Positions 31,269-43,038 of a stretch of 60,000 bases of DNA are shown one piece after another. The DNA lies in contig CM055098.1 of the NCBI GenBank assembly GCA_029204225.1, positions 12,987,815 to 13,047,814 of the forward strand, in the 5' to 3' direction. Within the stretch, counting starts at the first letter, position 1, and every line of letters starts with the position of its first letter. The notes below the pieces were generated by a model that saw only the letters and a program-made list of their open reading frames with translations, did no database searches and had not been told where the DNA came from. The DNA comes from Diphasiastrum complanatum (Eukaryota; Streptophyta; Lycopodiopsida; Lycopodiales; Lycopodiaceae). Both the position numbers and the translations under genes were made by a program.

Positions 31269-33947
31269 CTTACATGGGCTTGAAACCAATTTATTGCCTA
31301 TGATGTGCTCGTGGGATGCAAGTTATACACCGTTTTGTTTGATAAGCGGTGGTATTTTTGCCGACCGTCAGGTCTCAGTATTTCGCTAGACAGTACCGAT
31401 GGTGGGTGTGACTAGTGTGACGCTTAACCAAGGCGGTGTATTTCAACCGCGGATGGTGGACGGCCCGCTTTGGTGTTTCACAGAGGTCGGGTTCAGTTGA
31501 TATGTTTCATAATTGACAAAACCCGAAAAAATGTTTCACAACTTGACGATTCTGTATAGTCATTTTACTAACCGAAAAATATGCCAGACAATTTAGTAAA
31601 ACATCAAATTGTGAAAAAATCATTTTCTTACTCTTCCCTAACACATGTACTCCAATGCGACGTTAAGAACACATGGCCCAAATTTTTTCTAGTTTCATAC
31701 ATTGAAAACAACAACAAATAGGTAAATCACTCATATATACCCACAACCTAGCTATAATCTCAACCCAATTTTCATACTCATGATAGTGCCAAATGCCTCA
31801 GTATTGATATCAAAACTAATCATTCGGTCAAGGGAATGCGAATGAACAATGGACTCAAACATAATACACACCCAACAATGATGGTTTTATCGTTTTAAGA
31901 AAGTACGATCAATTCTTAAAACTCAAAATCAACAAAAATACTTCAGAAACCCTTCTTCAAACCAAAACTGTTTATGGCTACATACCATACTCTATTCCAA
32001 CTGAAAGAAGACAGCATATGAAAAAATGGCATCACGAAGATAAACTGATTGTGAAAGTGTGAGTCTTAACTCAATGTGTCATTAGGTAGCCGTTGCGTAG
32101 AAACTCTAGTCATGAACCTTGTAGCAAAAATCAGAGCCAAGCATGTTGACACAGTTTTCTCCACTTTACGAGTGTCCGATCGAATTGGTGTAAAAAGAGA
32201 AAATGAAGAAAATAAAAGTTTCTACTTTATGAATGGTGCGATTGAAATGTTAACGGTTCAGTTGAGGGAAAATTGAACCGAAAGTCTGTAAAAAAAAAAA
32301 AACAGGCCATACAATGGCTAAAAAAATCAACAACCTATCACTCACACCAAGCCCTCAAGCAAACCTTCCCACTCATTCAAAATATAAGCCTACTAGTATG
32401 ACAATGGACTACAACCAACCAACCAACCAACCCTCACCATGAAATCACTCACACCCATCAATCCTCTCAACAAAAGCAAGTAAACATCCTCTCCAAGTAA
32501 TTTGAAGCACTCAACTATGAACTCACACTAGTAATGAGGTCCAGGCAAACAACCATAATCTCTCAACTCCTCAATATGAGCAAGCAAACATAGTAAGTAA
32601 CATCACTCCCAAACCACAAGACAACTACAACTCTCAACTCTCAAACACACCCACTCCTAAAAATACTAACACACAAAAGTACTAACATACACAAGTACCA
32701 ACATTTTAACAACCCTAACATAGAGCACCACCATTCACAATCACTTACACCAAAATGGAACTAACTTCTAAGCATCCTCAAGCAAGCAAGTTCTCATAAA
32801 AAAACTCTCAACCAGCATCACATCAAAACTATCACAAGCTCATCAAACTCTCCACTCTCAACTTAGCAACTATCAACATCATCTCATTATCCAAAATTCC
32901 AACTATCATCCAACTATATCTTAACACAAAGAGTGGTCTCCTTTTATAGTAAATCCCAAGTGTCCCCCTTCAAAATGTCATCTTGTCATTCTTCATGCCC
33001 TTCAAGCCCCTTTGCCATTTGTCCCCAACCCATTTGATAGTACACCTAGTGGCCTCCATAAGAGAGTGGGGGAGTGATGCATTCCAAGCTCTCTTCCAAA
33101 ACTAGCCAAGATGTCATTTTTGTCAAAGGCTAGGGAGGTCATTCAAGTTTCCCCTTTTGTACACCCTAGAAGCCCAAAATGTCAATGGCTAGCGGGTGTA
33201 CCTCCCAATTTTTATAGCCTCCAAGGTGTTTTAGCATTTATTATCCAAATTTTGGGTGAGGCCCTTTTTCAACCCCTATTTCTAGTAGGCGGCCTTCATT
33301 TTTTCTTTGGGTACCTTCGTTTTTGGCCTTTCTTTGTTTTTTCAAGGGTCGTGTGTCTACTGCTCATTTGTCTGGGTTTTTGGCCTGTTGGGTAACCACT
33401 TGGCCCACACATTTCGTTAATTGCCTGTAAATTGCCCAAACTTTGCCGGTAGGGTTTCTGTGACTCCTTGACACTAAATCCATATTTCTCGGTCCCGTTT
33501 TTACCCGAAACTTTTCTTTCTCGATTTTTTCTTTTGTGGTTGACTTTTCCGGCATTCATAACTAGGGCTCCCGCGACAACACGGTTTCCCTGAAAAATAC
33601 ACTAAGTGATCATATATTAGTAAAAAATGGACTTTGTACATGGTGGGATTTTAGCACGGTCATACCGGCTATTTTTTTACAACTGGCCATTTTTGTGAAA
33701 AGCCGTAAAATATTTACCGGCCATTTCTAAGGCCGGAAAATTTGCTCTAGCCTCATTTAGGATGGGCTGGGACCCAATTCTAGGTAGACCGGCACTCTTG
33801 CTCGGTCTTTACAAAAATTGACCACAAAATATTTTTGACGATTTTTTCAAAAGTCAGTTTCTTATTTTTAAACTGTGTCTAACCACTTTAGGACGGGCGG
33901 GGCCCCAATTCTAAGGCAAATTTGTGCTGATTTTTCTTCGGCTAACA

Positions 33948-35410
33948 TTGGCGACTACCACTGGGTAGTATGGTCCCCATACAGCGGACCCAGAGTCTCT
34001 GGTTTTGTAGACCAGCTCCTGGTGGTGGATCAAGTTAGTGGGCTCAACACCCTTGCTAGGTGATGCTAACCACAGTGAGTTGGTAGGATGTCTTCAACAG
34101 CTTCCTACCCAAAGGCCATCGATTTAGCCCTTAGGATCCACCTGCAACCGGATTGGATTTAACCACAGCATCTTTGAACAATTTGGTGTCTTCATACCTG
34201 CAAAAACCCACCTGTGACCTACATGGCAAATGCTCCCAATTTCATCAGATGTAAGGCAATGCCCACTTTCGGACCCATGCATGGAGGGATATGCAAATGC
34301 AAATCTCAGGATTGGAAATGGGATGATATGGATGCAAGTCATCAGGGTGTCATTGATGTGTGTGTGAATGCATACACAATGAGGCTTTGATGCTCCAACT
34401 TTGAAACCGGTCCAGACTGGTGATTACCAATTCTGTTTTTGTTTAGACATTCAACTTATACTCTCTAAGAACTGATCCAACAGGAAATGACCATCTAGTC
34501 TCCTCTCTGTATTGACTCTTCTCTCAAGCCCTATATTCTGACAGTAGTCCATGTAGGACAACTTACTGCCCTAAGATCCAATACACAAGATGGTAGGAAG
34601 TACTGGTTTTCCGCTAGTCTATGGAATCAATTAGGAAAATCGTCCTCACCTCTTATGGATGTGCGAGGCGTCACTCATCCTCACAAATTGGTTCAAAATC
34701 TATTACATACAATTGAAGTCTTTTTCTTTTTTCTCTTTTTTCTCTTACTTTTCTTTCAGTCTTTCTTTCTCTCTCTTTTTCTGTTTTTCTTTTTCTTTTT
34801 TTTTTATATATATTTTTCTTATGTGCCTTACCAATTGGGCGATGGAGTCACTCCCCACCCCACTGCACTGTTTCTGTTCCCACTTTTTTCTCTCTTACCC
34901 TCTCTTTTATGCTTCTGATCAAACACTCACGCCCATAGGAGAAAATATGTAATGCCCTATGCAGCTCAGAGTATATACAAAATGCAGGGGTATGGATGCA
35001 TGAGACAACGGTCTTGCAATCAAATGACCAAGCACATTGTGCCTACATGATGCAACGCAGCGTGAGTGAATGGAATCAAGTCAACTGAGATATCTGTAGA
35101 TCACCGTTTACAGTGTCTATGAATCTCACATGTAGTAATAACAAATCCCATACTGAAACAATTTTTTTTTTTGTGGTATTTTAAAACAAGATAGAATGTT
35201 GACCAATAAAGAAAATATAACAAAACCATATCGGCCAAGTAAAGTCAAACTTATACCACCCCTCGACTCCCCCATGTGAAATTGGGGATAAGGGTGTATT
35301 GTTGTCACCTTACCACATCCATCCAACATCCACCTTGTTGTCTGGGTATTCACCATACGTGGTAACCCTATCATGACGTATGGAATAGGAGGGTAAACTA
35401 TTCAAATCTC
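33948..35410. other. Internal noncoding part of the long-LTR element, left side
   Basis: No convincing coding frame. A run of about 100 bp of almost pure pyrimidine (T/C) at 34715-34815 is a polypurine tract on the coding (minus) strand. The bases next to the left LTR (TTGGCGACTACCACTGGG at 33948) resemble a primer site on the plus strand, but the Gag gene points the other way. Confidence 0.6.
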
Positions 35411-36538
35411 TCAACTGATATAGGTGATTTTGGTGTATGTTTGAATTCCATAGTAGAAATGGAAGACTACCACATCGAATATCCTTCCTATATCATAGAG
35501 TTTATCCATGGTTGGAGGTATAGTATTCCTTATTTCCTCCCTGATTTCTAGTTCGGGCCCCTTGTTCTCGGTATCTTCTTCAGAGACATAGCCCGGCATG
35601 CCTCTTTCCCAATGGAATATATCCATCAATACCTCTTGGGTTTCTTGGATACGGTTTTGGTACCCATCCTTGTTAGTATGCATCAATGTACTCTTGTTCG
35701 CCATATTCTTATGATCTTCGAATAGGCTCTGTATATCATATGACTCCTCCTGATTAATGTCATTAGAGATAGGTGGTTTAATAACTCTTCTTTCTAGAAT
35801 TGCTGGAGTTGGATCTATGGTTCTGGATCTAGGGGGTGGTACTAGTCGGTTAGCACATATTGGCTCCTCTCCATTGCTATCGTCATCCTCATCAAGAGGT
35901 ACAACTTGATTCGTCTGATTGCTAAATATCGTTGGTAATGCCTCCTCAGACTTAGTGGCCTTCCCAAGACTCACCTGCCGATTACACCCTTCCATCCACT
36001 CTTTCCTAGGTGGGTCTGTCCGTAACTCTCTTCGAGTTACCGTCAACACTCTTGCCCTAGTCCCCTCAGGGATGAGTGTTCCTATTGGGTGTGTCAGGGA
36101 ACTGTTGTCATTGGTCTCAACTCGTCTATCCTGAGAGGTATTCTCATGATATCTAGACCACAGGTTTATATTCTTACTAGTCTGGGCTTCTTGATTGGCT
36201 AGCCCATAACGGTGTAAATTTGACCCACTCCCTTGTGTCCCTCTATAATCCTCCACAAAGTTAGATAATAACTCAGCGCTACTTGGCACTCTCTCTTCCT
36301 CAGCACATTCTGCTTCGAAAAACTTTGAGGGTCCAGTCCTCTCGTAAGTGTCATGTGGTAGTCTTGTATGATATAATTCTCTCATTCTTGGCAACTCGCA
36401 CCCTAGTGTCTGTCGGCTACTATTTAGCATCGGATTTCTCATGGCCTGACATTCATGTCTAGTGATGTCTGCTTTCTCTACAATCGTGACTCTAGATATC
36501 GCCTCTTCCAATGATGAGACTCTAGATTGGCGTACCAC
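35411..36538 (-). pseudogene. Long-LTR element Gag, C-terminal region
   Basis: An open frame of 375 codons on the minus strand: VRQSRVSSLEEAISRVTIVE, then a hydrophilic, Arg- and Glu-rich tail (RRELRTDPPRKEWMEGCNRQ, VVPLDEDDDSNGEEPICANR) without a CCHC knuckle, ending YYGIQTYTKI. It follows the capsid-like segment encoded just upstream (36865-36545) after a frame break. No enzyme domain is present. Lacking a zinc knuckle is unusual for a retrotransposon Gag but known in some non-autonomous derivatives. Its long open length suggests coding use until fairly recently. Confidence 0.6.
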
Positions 36539-36539
36539 T

Positions 36540-37524
36540 AGCTGGGTATTACTCGACAGTCTCTCAAAATGCTATCAAGTAGTAGTTGCGGAGTTAATAC
36601 CATTGTAAAACTTAGGTCCAGCTGGTGCAGTAATCCTCCAAATCGTCTAGCATACTGATGCACAGTTTCTGTAGATGTTTGTTGTATGGTAGATAGGGCA
36701 AATATCAAACTATCTAGATTAAAAGTGTCTGTAAATTCTCTAAAGAATTCTTGATAGTGCTCCTCCAGTGTGCTGATAGAAGCTTTAGGTAGAGTATGAT
36801 ATCATTCCTGGTTGTTCCTACCAAAGTAGTGGTGAACAACATCATCTGATGTGCAGGACTCACCTTATTCACGAGCATGTGTTTCAAAATCCTCGACATG
36901 CTCATGGGCATCTTCATCCTCATTCTTGTGAAATTGCGGTAGGAGACCTACTATTTCAAGTATCCCCCCAATGTCATCTGGGACAACTATTGGCTCAGTC
37001 ACCCTCCTTACTCTCGAAGTGATAGGAGTAGGGCTAGGTGCTAGCACAATCGGGTGAGCTATGGGCAGATCATCATTCTCATCTAAAATTTCTTCCACAA
37101 CAATCTTCTTGTCATGGTTGGTCTCGATCGAATTTAAGTTCAATTCAATCTTACTCTCTGCCATTGACTCAAAGCTTGGGTCCTCCCTTATGACTTCTTC
37201 CTCAAGTCCTTCATCCGAGTTTGATTGAACTTTGCTTTCAGACCTGGCTTTCCACTCAGATACTGTGTCCTCCTCCTCGGGAGTTGGCTCCATTTCATTT
37301 TCCGACATGGTCTCCCACTCCGATCCATCACTATAATTCTCAACTGAATTAAGCATCTCCTCCTCACTGTCATAATGTGTCGAGGGCTCACCTATCTCTA
37401 CTTCTAATTGGCGGTCATCCGTGTGGGTATCTGACCGTGTTTCCCATTTTTGTAGTGATAGCGCTATTGTTATTTGTAGATCACTGGTGCTACCCTCATG
37501 ATCTTCAAGGAAAGTTATGTTCAT
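36540..37524 (-). pseudogene. Long-LTR element Gag, acidic N-terminal part and capsid core
   Basis: The frame from ATG 37524 (MNITFLEDHEGSTSDLQITI) encodes a Glu/Asp/Ser-rich region, then LPQFHKNEDEDAHEHVEDFE, resembling the start of a Retrotrans_gag capsid domain. Two frameshifts follow: KHMLVNKVSPAHQMMLFTTT (36895-36800), then ISTLEEHYQEFFREFTDTF, QTSTETVHQYARRFGGLL and LTPQLLLDSILRDCRVIP (about 36785-36545). Spacing of the aromatic and Gln residues fits gypsy Gag. The gene is broken in at least three places. Confidence 0.65.
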
Positions 37525-38111
37525 GAGCCCTTGTGGTGGTTGTTCCTGAGTGCAACTACTTTTGGGGGTACGGGAGGTGCATCTTCTACTAAACTCCTGC
37601 TATCTGCGGCTAGACATGGTTCTCTAAGCAATAGACTAGCCTCTTGTAATGAAATTTCTATAGCCAAGTCTAGTTCTGCGTATGAGAATCCTCCTAGGTC
37701 TAGTTCTGGTCCTTTAAGCTCTAGCTGAGATTTGATCAAGAGGTCTTCTAGTATGACGTGCTTGTCTTCCGAGTCTATGTCTAGCCCTATCAATGTAAGG
37801 TCTTCTATTTCATATTCTTCCTGATCAAGGGCCTCTAAAAACGCGTCAATGGCACTAGTAAGTCCTTCTTCGGTCATTACCTCTAGTGTATCCATGGATA
37901 TATCAGGCTCACAGAGCATTTTCTTCCCCTCTAATTCTAGAGGAGGCATTTCATCCTCACCTTCCAAGTAGATGCTTGTGCCTAGGGAAAGTCCCAAATC
38001 GTCTCCCGCCATATCTATTTTCTCATTAGGTGTGTCTATGGTCAAAAGTCCACAAAAGAATTTCTTAATCCATGAGAAAGATTTCATTGTTATCATATCA
38101 AAATTCTCCAT
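37521..38111 (-). CDS. Long-LTR element, acidic leader ORF
   Basis: An open frame of about 196 residues (MENFDMITMKSFSWIKKFFC) dominated by Glu, Asp and Leu (EALDQEEYEIEDLTLIGLDI, ELDLGGFSYAELDLAIEISL). Its TGA overlaps the ATG of the next frame as ATGA at 37521-37524. It may be the first part of the same Gag precursor, separated by one frameshift, or a separate small protein. I do not recognise a domain. Confidence 0.5.
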   Translation of the reverse strand: MENFDMITMKSFSWIKKFFCGLLTIDTPNEKIDMAGDDLGLSLGTSIYLEGEDEMPPLELEGKKMLCEPDISMDTLEVMTEEGLTSAIDAFLEALDQEEYEIEDLTLIGLDIDSEDKHVILEDLLIKSQLELKGPELDLGGFSYAELDLAIEISLQEASLLLREPCLAADSRSLVEDAPPVPPKVVALRNNHHKGS

Positions 38112-38493
38112 TACTTTTAGAAACTAGTGTTGATAGGACCGGGTGGGCAGCACACTTTATTCCTCTACCAACCTCTATTGAGTAGTGGATATCGTAAGAA
38201 TTTCCAAAGTCCAACTAGGAGTTCTACCATCTTGAGGTACGAGGTCTTCATTAGTTCTAGCAAGGGTTATGTGGTACCTCAAGCTCCCATCCTATGGCTA
38301 CTGGAGCGGGTCGGCTAAGTGCATGGCTTCCTAAACACACTAGTAGTGGGATCAGCGCTTGCGCGATGCTAACCACCTGATGCTAACCACCTTGTCTAGT
38401 GGCAGCATGGTATTCACATTGGTGTAGTAAAGTCGTTTGGTTTTAGTTCGTCGTGGTATCCCTATTATGTCCTATCTAGGGCGATACTCCTTT

Positions 38494-38820
38494 CTATCGG
38501 GTAAAGGTCAACTGAACCTGTGTGCAAGATTCGTGTTTCTCCCAACTCATCCCATAGATCTCCCAAATCTCGTTAACTAGTACTGCGTACGTCCTCACTA
38601 GCTCTACCAAGTCACTTGTCTGTTGGATTCTAATTGGTCCATACCCATGCACAATATTCATCGGTGCTGCATACCAAGTGCCATCTTTCCTGGATGCTAG
38701 TGTTGGGGGAACATAGGGTGGTGTTGTATTTCGAACGATGTGATCGGTTTTTGCTTCTGCTTTCGGAGCTCGTGGTCTAACCTTAACCTTTGGCTTCATA
38801 GTAAACCTCATATCGTACAA
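38494..38820 (-). CDS. Long-LTR element, short 5' ORF
   Basis: About 108 codons, MYDMRFTMKPKVKVRPRAPK then PYVPPTLASRKDGTWYAAPM and VELVRTYAVLVNEIWEIYGM. It lies upstream of the acidic frames on the same strand, 340 bp after the presumed primer site. No family is recognised. The Lys/Arg/Pro-rich start and Trp/Tyr-rich middle are unlike random sequence, but coding is not proven. Confidence 0.35.
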   Translation of the reverse strand: MYDMRFTMKPKVKVRPRAPKAEAKTDHIVRNTTPPYVPPTLASRKDGTWYAAPMNIVHGYGPIRIQQTSDLVELVRTYAVLVNEIWEIYGMSWEKHESCTQVQLTFTR

Positions 38821-39139
38821 ACGTCATGCGTCTGGTGAGTCAACCAACATAATTGACCAATCAACAAGTTGCAACTAACAACGACAACATAATGTTATAA
38901 TAACTGACAAGGCCCTAAGGTGAATATTCTATTTGTGAGATCAGCACACATCACTGTGTGATGCATACCACTTCGACTTGTAGTAACACGATACTGATTT
39001 TTAGATTGCACAAACATGCTAGCTTGGGGCTGACGGTCTAAACTAGAATCGTTCTCAAGACATGCAATCTGATATACATCAAATTTGTAGACTGTTAATA
39101 GTATGACTACCCTTCAAGCACTATTCCCTTATCGAGTAG

Positions 39140-39159
39140 CTCCCGGCAGGACGCACCAA
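39140..39159 (-). promoter_or_regulatory. Long-LTR element primer binding site (probable)
   Basis: The minus strand reads TTGGTGCGTCCTGCCGGGAG directly after the right LTR end, similar in form to gypsy primer sites such as TTGGTGCCGTTGCCGGGG. It agrees with the direction of the Gag frames. Confidence 0.6.
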
Positions 39160-42100
39160 TATTAGGGCCTATTTTGACGGGGGGTTGGTCCAGCCAAAAC
39201 GTCCTAAAAGGTTCAAGGGGCCCCACCTCTAATGGCGGTTCGGCCCTACGTGAGCAATAGAGGATTTGCCACTTTCAACCTTGATGGCCTTCTCTATTGC
39301 CCCGTGCTCCCCAACCGATGAGGGTTTTTCAAGCTCTCAGAGATACGGTTGCAAGGAGAGGGTGCTGTCAATTTTGGTGCAATGATTCACTAGCTTTCTA
39401 GAGTTATGGTTCTATAAAACTTATTATCACTAATTCGCATTAGGATCTTGCTAATGTCTCTTTCCCCATTGAATTCGGCTTACAGTTAGTAAAAAATCTT
39501 ACATGGGCTTGTAACCAATTTATTGCCTATGATGTGCTCGTGGGATGCAAGTTATACACACCGCTTTGTTTGATAAGCGGTGGTATTTTCGCCGACCGTC
39601 AGGTCTAGGTATTTCGCTAGACAGTACCGATGGCGGGTGTGACTATAATGCTTAACCAAGGCAGTGTATTTCAACCGGGGATGGTGGATGGCCCGCTCTG
39701 GTGTTTCACAGAGGTCGGGTTCAGTTGATATGTTTCATAATTAACAAAACCCGAAAAAAATGTTTCACAACTTGACAATTCTGTAAAGTCATTTTACTAA
39801 CCGAAAAATATACCAGACGACTTAGTAAAACATCAAATTGTGAAAAAATCATTTTCTTACTTTTCCCTAACACATGTACTCCAATGCGACGTTAAGAACA
39901 CTTGGCCCAAATTTTTTCTAGTTTGATACATTGAAAACAACAACAAATAGGTAAATCACTCATATATACCCACAGCCTAGCTATAATCTCAACCCAATTT
40001 TTGTACTCGTGATAGTGCCAAATGCCTCAATATTGATATCAAAACTAATTATTCGGTTAAGGGAATGCGAATGAACGTTGGACTCAAACATAGTACACAC
40101 CCAACGTTGATGGTTTTATTGTCTTAAGAATATATGATCAATTCCTAAAACTCAAAATCAACAAAAATACTTCAGAAACCCTTCTTCAAACCAAAATTGT
40201 TTATGGCTACATACCACACTCTATTCTAACTGAAAGAAGACAGCGTATGAAAAAATGGCATCATGAAGATAAACTGATTTTGAAAAGTGTGAGTCTTACC
40301 TCAATGTGCTATTAGGTAGCCGTTGCGTAGAAACTCTAGTCATGAACCTTGTAGCAAAAATCAGAGCCAGACATGTTGACACAGTTTTCTCCACTTTACG
40401 AGTGTCCGATCGAATTGGTGTAAAAAGAGAAAATGAAGAAAATGACATTTTCTGCAATATGAACGGTGCGATTGAAATGTTAACGGTTAAATTGAGAGGA
40501 AACTGAACCAAAAGTCTGTAAAAACAAACAGGCCATACAATGGCTAAAAAAATCAACAACCCATCACTCACACCAAGCCCTCAAGCAAACCTTCCCACTC
40601 CTTCAAGATATAAGCCTACTAGTATGACAATGGACTACAACCAACCAACCAACCCTCACCATGAAATCACTCACACCCATCAATCGTCTCAACAAAAGCA
40701 AGTAAACATCCTCTCCAAGTAAGTTGAAGCACTCAACTATGAACTCACACTAGTAATGAGGTCCAAGCAATCAACACAAACAACCACAATCTCTCAACTC
40801 CTCAATATGAGCAAGCAAACATAGTAAGCAACATCACTTCCAAACCACAAGACAACTACAACTCTCAACTCTCAAACATACCCACTCCTAAAAATACTAA
40901 CACACAAAAGTACTAACATACACACAAGTACCAACATTTTAGCAACCCTAACATAGAGCACCACCATTCACAATCACTTACACCAAAATGGAACTAACTT
41001 CCAAGCATCCTCAGCAAGCAAGTTCTCATCAAAAAGACTCTCAACCAACATCACATCAAAACTATCACAAACTCATCAAACTCTCCACTCTCAACTTAAC
41101 AACTATCAACATCATCTCATTATCCAAAATTCCAACTATCATCCAACTATATCTTAACACAAAGAGTGGTCTCCTTTTATAGTAAATCCCAAGTGTCTCC
41201 GTTCAAAATGCCATCTTGTCAGATGCCATTTTTGTCAAAGGCTAGGGTGGCCATTCAAGTTCCCCCTTTTGTACACCCTAGAAGCCCAAAATGTCAATGG
41301 CTAGTGGGTGTACCTCTCAATTTTTATAGCCTCCAAGGTGTTTTGGCATTTACTATCCAAATTTTGGGTGAGGCCCTTTTTCAACCCCTATTTTTAGTAA
41401 GCGGCCTTCATTTTTTCTTTGGGTACCTTCTTTTTCCCCTTTCTTCGTTTTTTCAAGGGTCGTGTGCCTACTTAATTTAGGATTTCAATATTTTGAATGA
41501 ATCCTAGATTGTGACATTAACGATTCTCTGATTTGACTTTCCAATGCTCTAAATTTTATTTAAATATTTAACTAGTATATAGTATTGGAAAGGAGATCTA
41601 GTGTTTTCTGTATGACTAATGAAATTTATTGTAAATACGATTCACACATGCACATACAATTTCAGATAAAATTGACAACAGAGCATGACATTTATGCATC
41701 GACATATACATAATGTACAACAAATAAAATGTGTCCAAAACTGGATACAATGTATAAAATGGTCTGAATACAATGTTCGGCCATCTGGCCTCCAAACATG
41801 GAACATGATATCAAACTGCTAAATATATAATAACAGAGCCACAATCAATGCTCTGGCTCTGACTCAAACGAAGGCTCTGGTAAGCAGGAAACCTTGGATC
41901 TCTCTTTGTAGAGAGTCATTTTTCATACCGGCTATTTTTTTACAACTGGCCATTTTTGTGAAAAGCCGTATAATATCTACCGGCCATTTCTAAGGCCGCA
42001 TAATTTGCTCAAGCCTCATTTAGGACGGGCTGGGACCCAATTCTAGGTAGACCGGCACTCTTGCTCGGTCTTTACAAAAATTGACCACAAGATATTTTTG

Positions 42101-42294
42101 ACGGTTTTTTCAAAAGTCAATTTTTTACTTTTAAATTGTGTCTAGCCACTTTAGGACGTGCTGGGACCCAATTCTAAGGCAAATTTGTGCCGATTTTTCT
42201 CTAATAACCGAGTTTTACATGCCGGTTTTTTCAATTATTGCAAACTTAAACTTCAATATTAGTCCGATTATCCGTGCGAAAATATCGGCTAACA
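39160..42294 (-). repeat. Right (5') LTR of the long-LTR element
   Basis: 3135 bp. On the minus strand it runs from TGTTAGCCGATATTTTCGC (42294) to …GGGCCTAATA (39160). It is a copy of the left LTR except for about 41475-41925 and 42190-42280. The G-poor, AC-rich block lies at 40520-41160. AAGAC follows at 42295-42299. Confidence 0.82.
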
Positions 42295-43033
42295 AAGACC
42301 AAGAAGAAAGACAAGTGCTTCCATTGCGGTAAAAAGGGTCAGTGGAAGAGTGAATGTCCGAAATTTCTGGCGGAATCAGACAAGGGAAAACCAAAGCAAG
42401 CAGGTAACCTTGTCAATGAGGGTGAGATTGAAGACTCTAGTATCTTCATATCAGCATTGTCATCTAATCAAGATGATCAAGCATGGTATATTGACTCGGA
42501 AGCCACAAGACACATGACAAGTAACAAGGATTGGTTCAGTAGCTTGAAAGTGTTGGATAATGGAACGTCCATTTCACAAGCAAATGGTGATGTGTGTAAG
42601 ATCAAGGGGATAAGCACATTCTCAATCCAATTACCTGATGGCAAAAGCAGGATGATCAAGGAGGTACTTTATGTACCAGGTTTGAAGAAAAATCTACTTT
42701 CTATTGGAGTCATTACTGATCAAAAGTTGAAAGTAAAATTTGCCCATGATCATTGCTTTGTGAAGGATGTGAACCAAAAGTTCAAAGTTATTGTGGATGC
42801 TATAAGGGAGCCCGACAGTAAATTGTATAGGTTGAATGCTACAATTAAGGAGCAACATGGACTTGTCTCTTCCATTCCATTGCAAGCTGAATTGTGGCAT
42901 AAGAGGCTTGGTCACTTGAGCTTAGGAACCCTCAGTTTGATGAGAAAATTGGAAATGGTGAGAGGATTGCCTACGATAGAAGACCACTTAAAATCGATGT
43001 GCGAATCATATGTGTATGGGAAGCAGCATCGAG
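42295..43033 (+). pseudogene. Copia-3 zinc knuckle, protease and pre-integrase region
   Basis: Resumes the Gag frame with TKTKKKDKCFHCGKKGQWKS (knuckle CFHCGKKGQWKSEC; the His position is Gln, so it is damaged). Protease WYIDSEATRHMTSNK has Gly changed to Glu in DSGAT. Further on come NLLSIGVITDQKLKVKF, LWHKRLGHLSLGTLSLM and SMCESYVYGKQHRVK, where the solo LTR interrupts it. The uninterrupted frame of about 245 codons shows the damage is mostly point substitutions. Confidence 0.88.
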
Positions 43034-43038
43034 TGAAG

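Larger units (their letters stand above)
24774..33947 (-). repeat. Left LTR of the long-LTR element, split by Copia-4
   Basis: Made of 24774-25116 and 31269-33947, about 3.0 kb once Copia-4 and one CTTAC duplication are removed. It begins TATTAGGGCCTATTTTGAC and ends GGCTAACA. It matches the right LTR closely over most of its length. The exceptions are about 33361-33655 (unrelated to the right LTR at about 41475-41925) and a segment of about 100 bp near its end that is missing here. Between 32290 and 32950 it is very poor in G and rich in A and C. A short frame at 32076-32276 is copied at 40306-40506, but nothing suggests it is a gene. Confidence 0.82.
24774..42294 (-). mobile_element. Long-LTR gag-only element (LARD-like), inserted in Copia-3
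   Basis: Terminal blocks 24774-33947 (interrupted by Copia-4) and 39160-42294 are copies of each other, about 3.0 and 3.1 kb. They act as long LTRs: minus-strand start TGTTAGCCG and end …GGGCCTAATA. The whole is flanked by AAGAC on both sides (24769-24773 and 42295-42299), and the copia Gag frame is restored if the element is removed. The 5.2-kb internal region (33948-39159) holds only a minus-strand Gag-like gene and no protease, RT or integrase. Large retrotransposon derivatives (LARDs) have this form. Movement would need enzymes from a partner. Confidence 0.8.

Noticed and set aside
32076-32276. Small gene at 32076-32276, copied at 40306-40506
   Set aside because: Both copies lie at equivalent places in the long LTRs, so conservation reflects LTR duplication; the C-terminal halves already differ and there is no known domain.
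33948-33966. Plus-strand primer binding site TTGGCGACTACCACTGGG for the long-LTR element
   Set aside because: It resembles gypsy primer sites, but all Gag-like frames of the internal region are on the minus strand, and a candidate site exists there at 39140-39159. The orientation is not fully settled.
34655-34952. Phe/Ser-rich membrane-like proteins at 34655-34952
   Set aside because: These frames are the translation of the pyrimidine run and its flanks; low-complexity DNA gives long hydrophobic frames by chance.
24774-42294. PIF/Harbinger-like DNA transposon, because of TTA/TAA next to GGGCC-type ends
   Set aside because: The flanking TTA and TAA are not direct repeats, whereas AAGAC is a perfect 5-bp duplication, and the terminal 3-kb blocks are direct repeats as in LTR elements.
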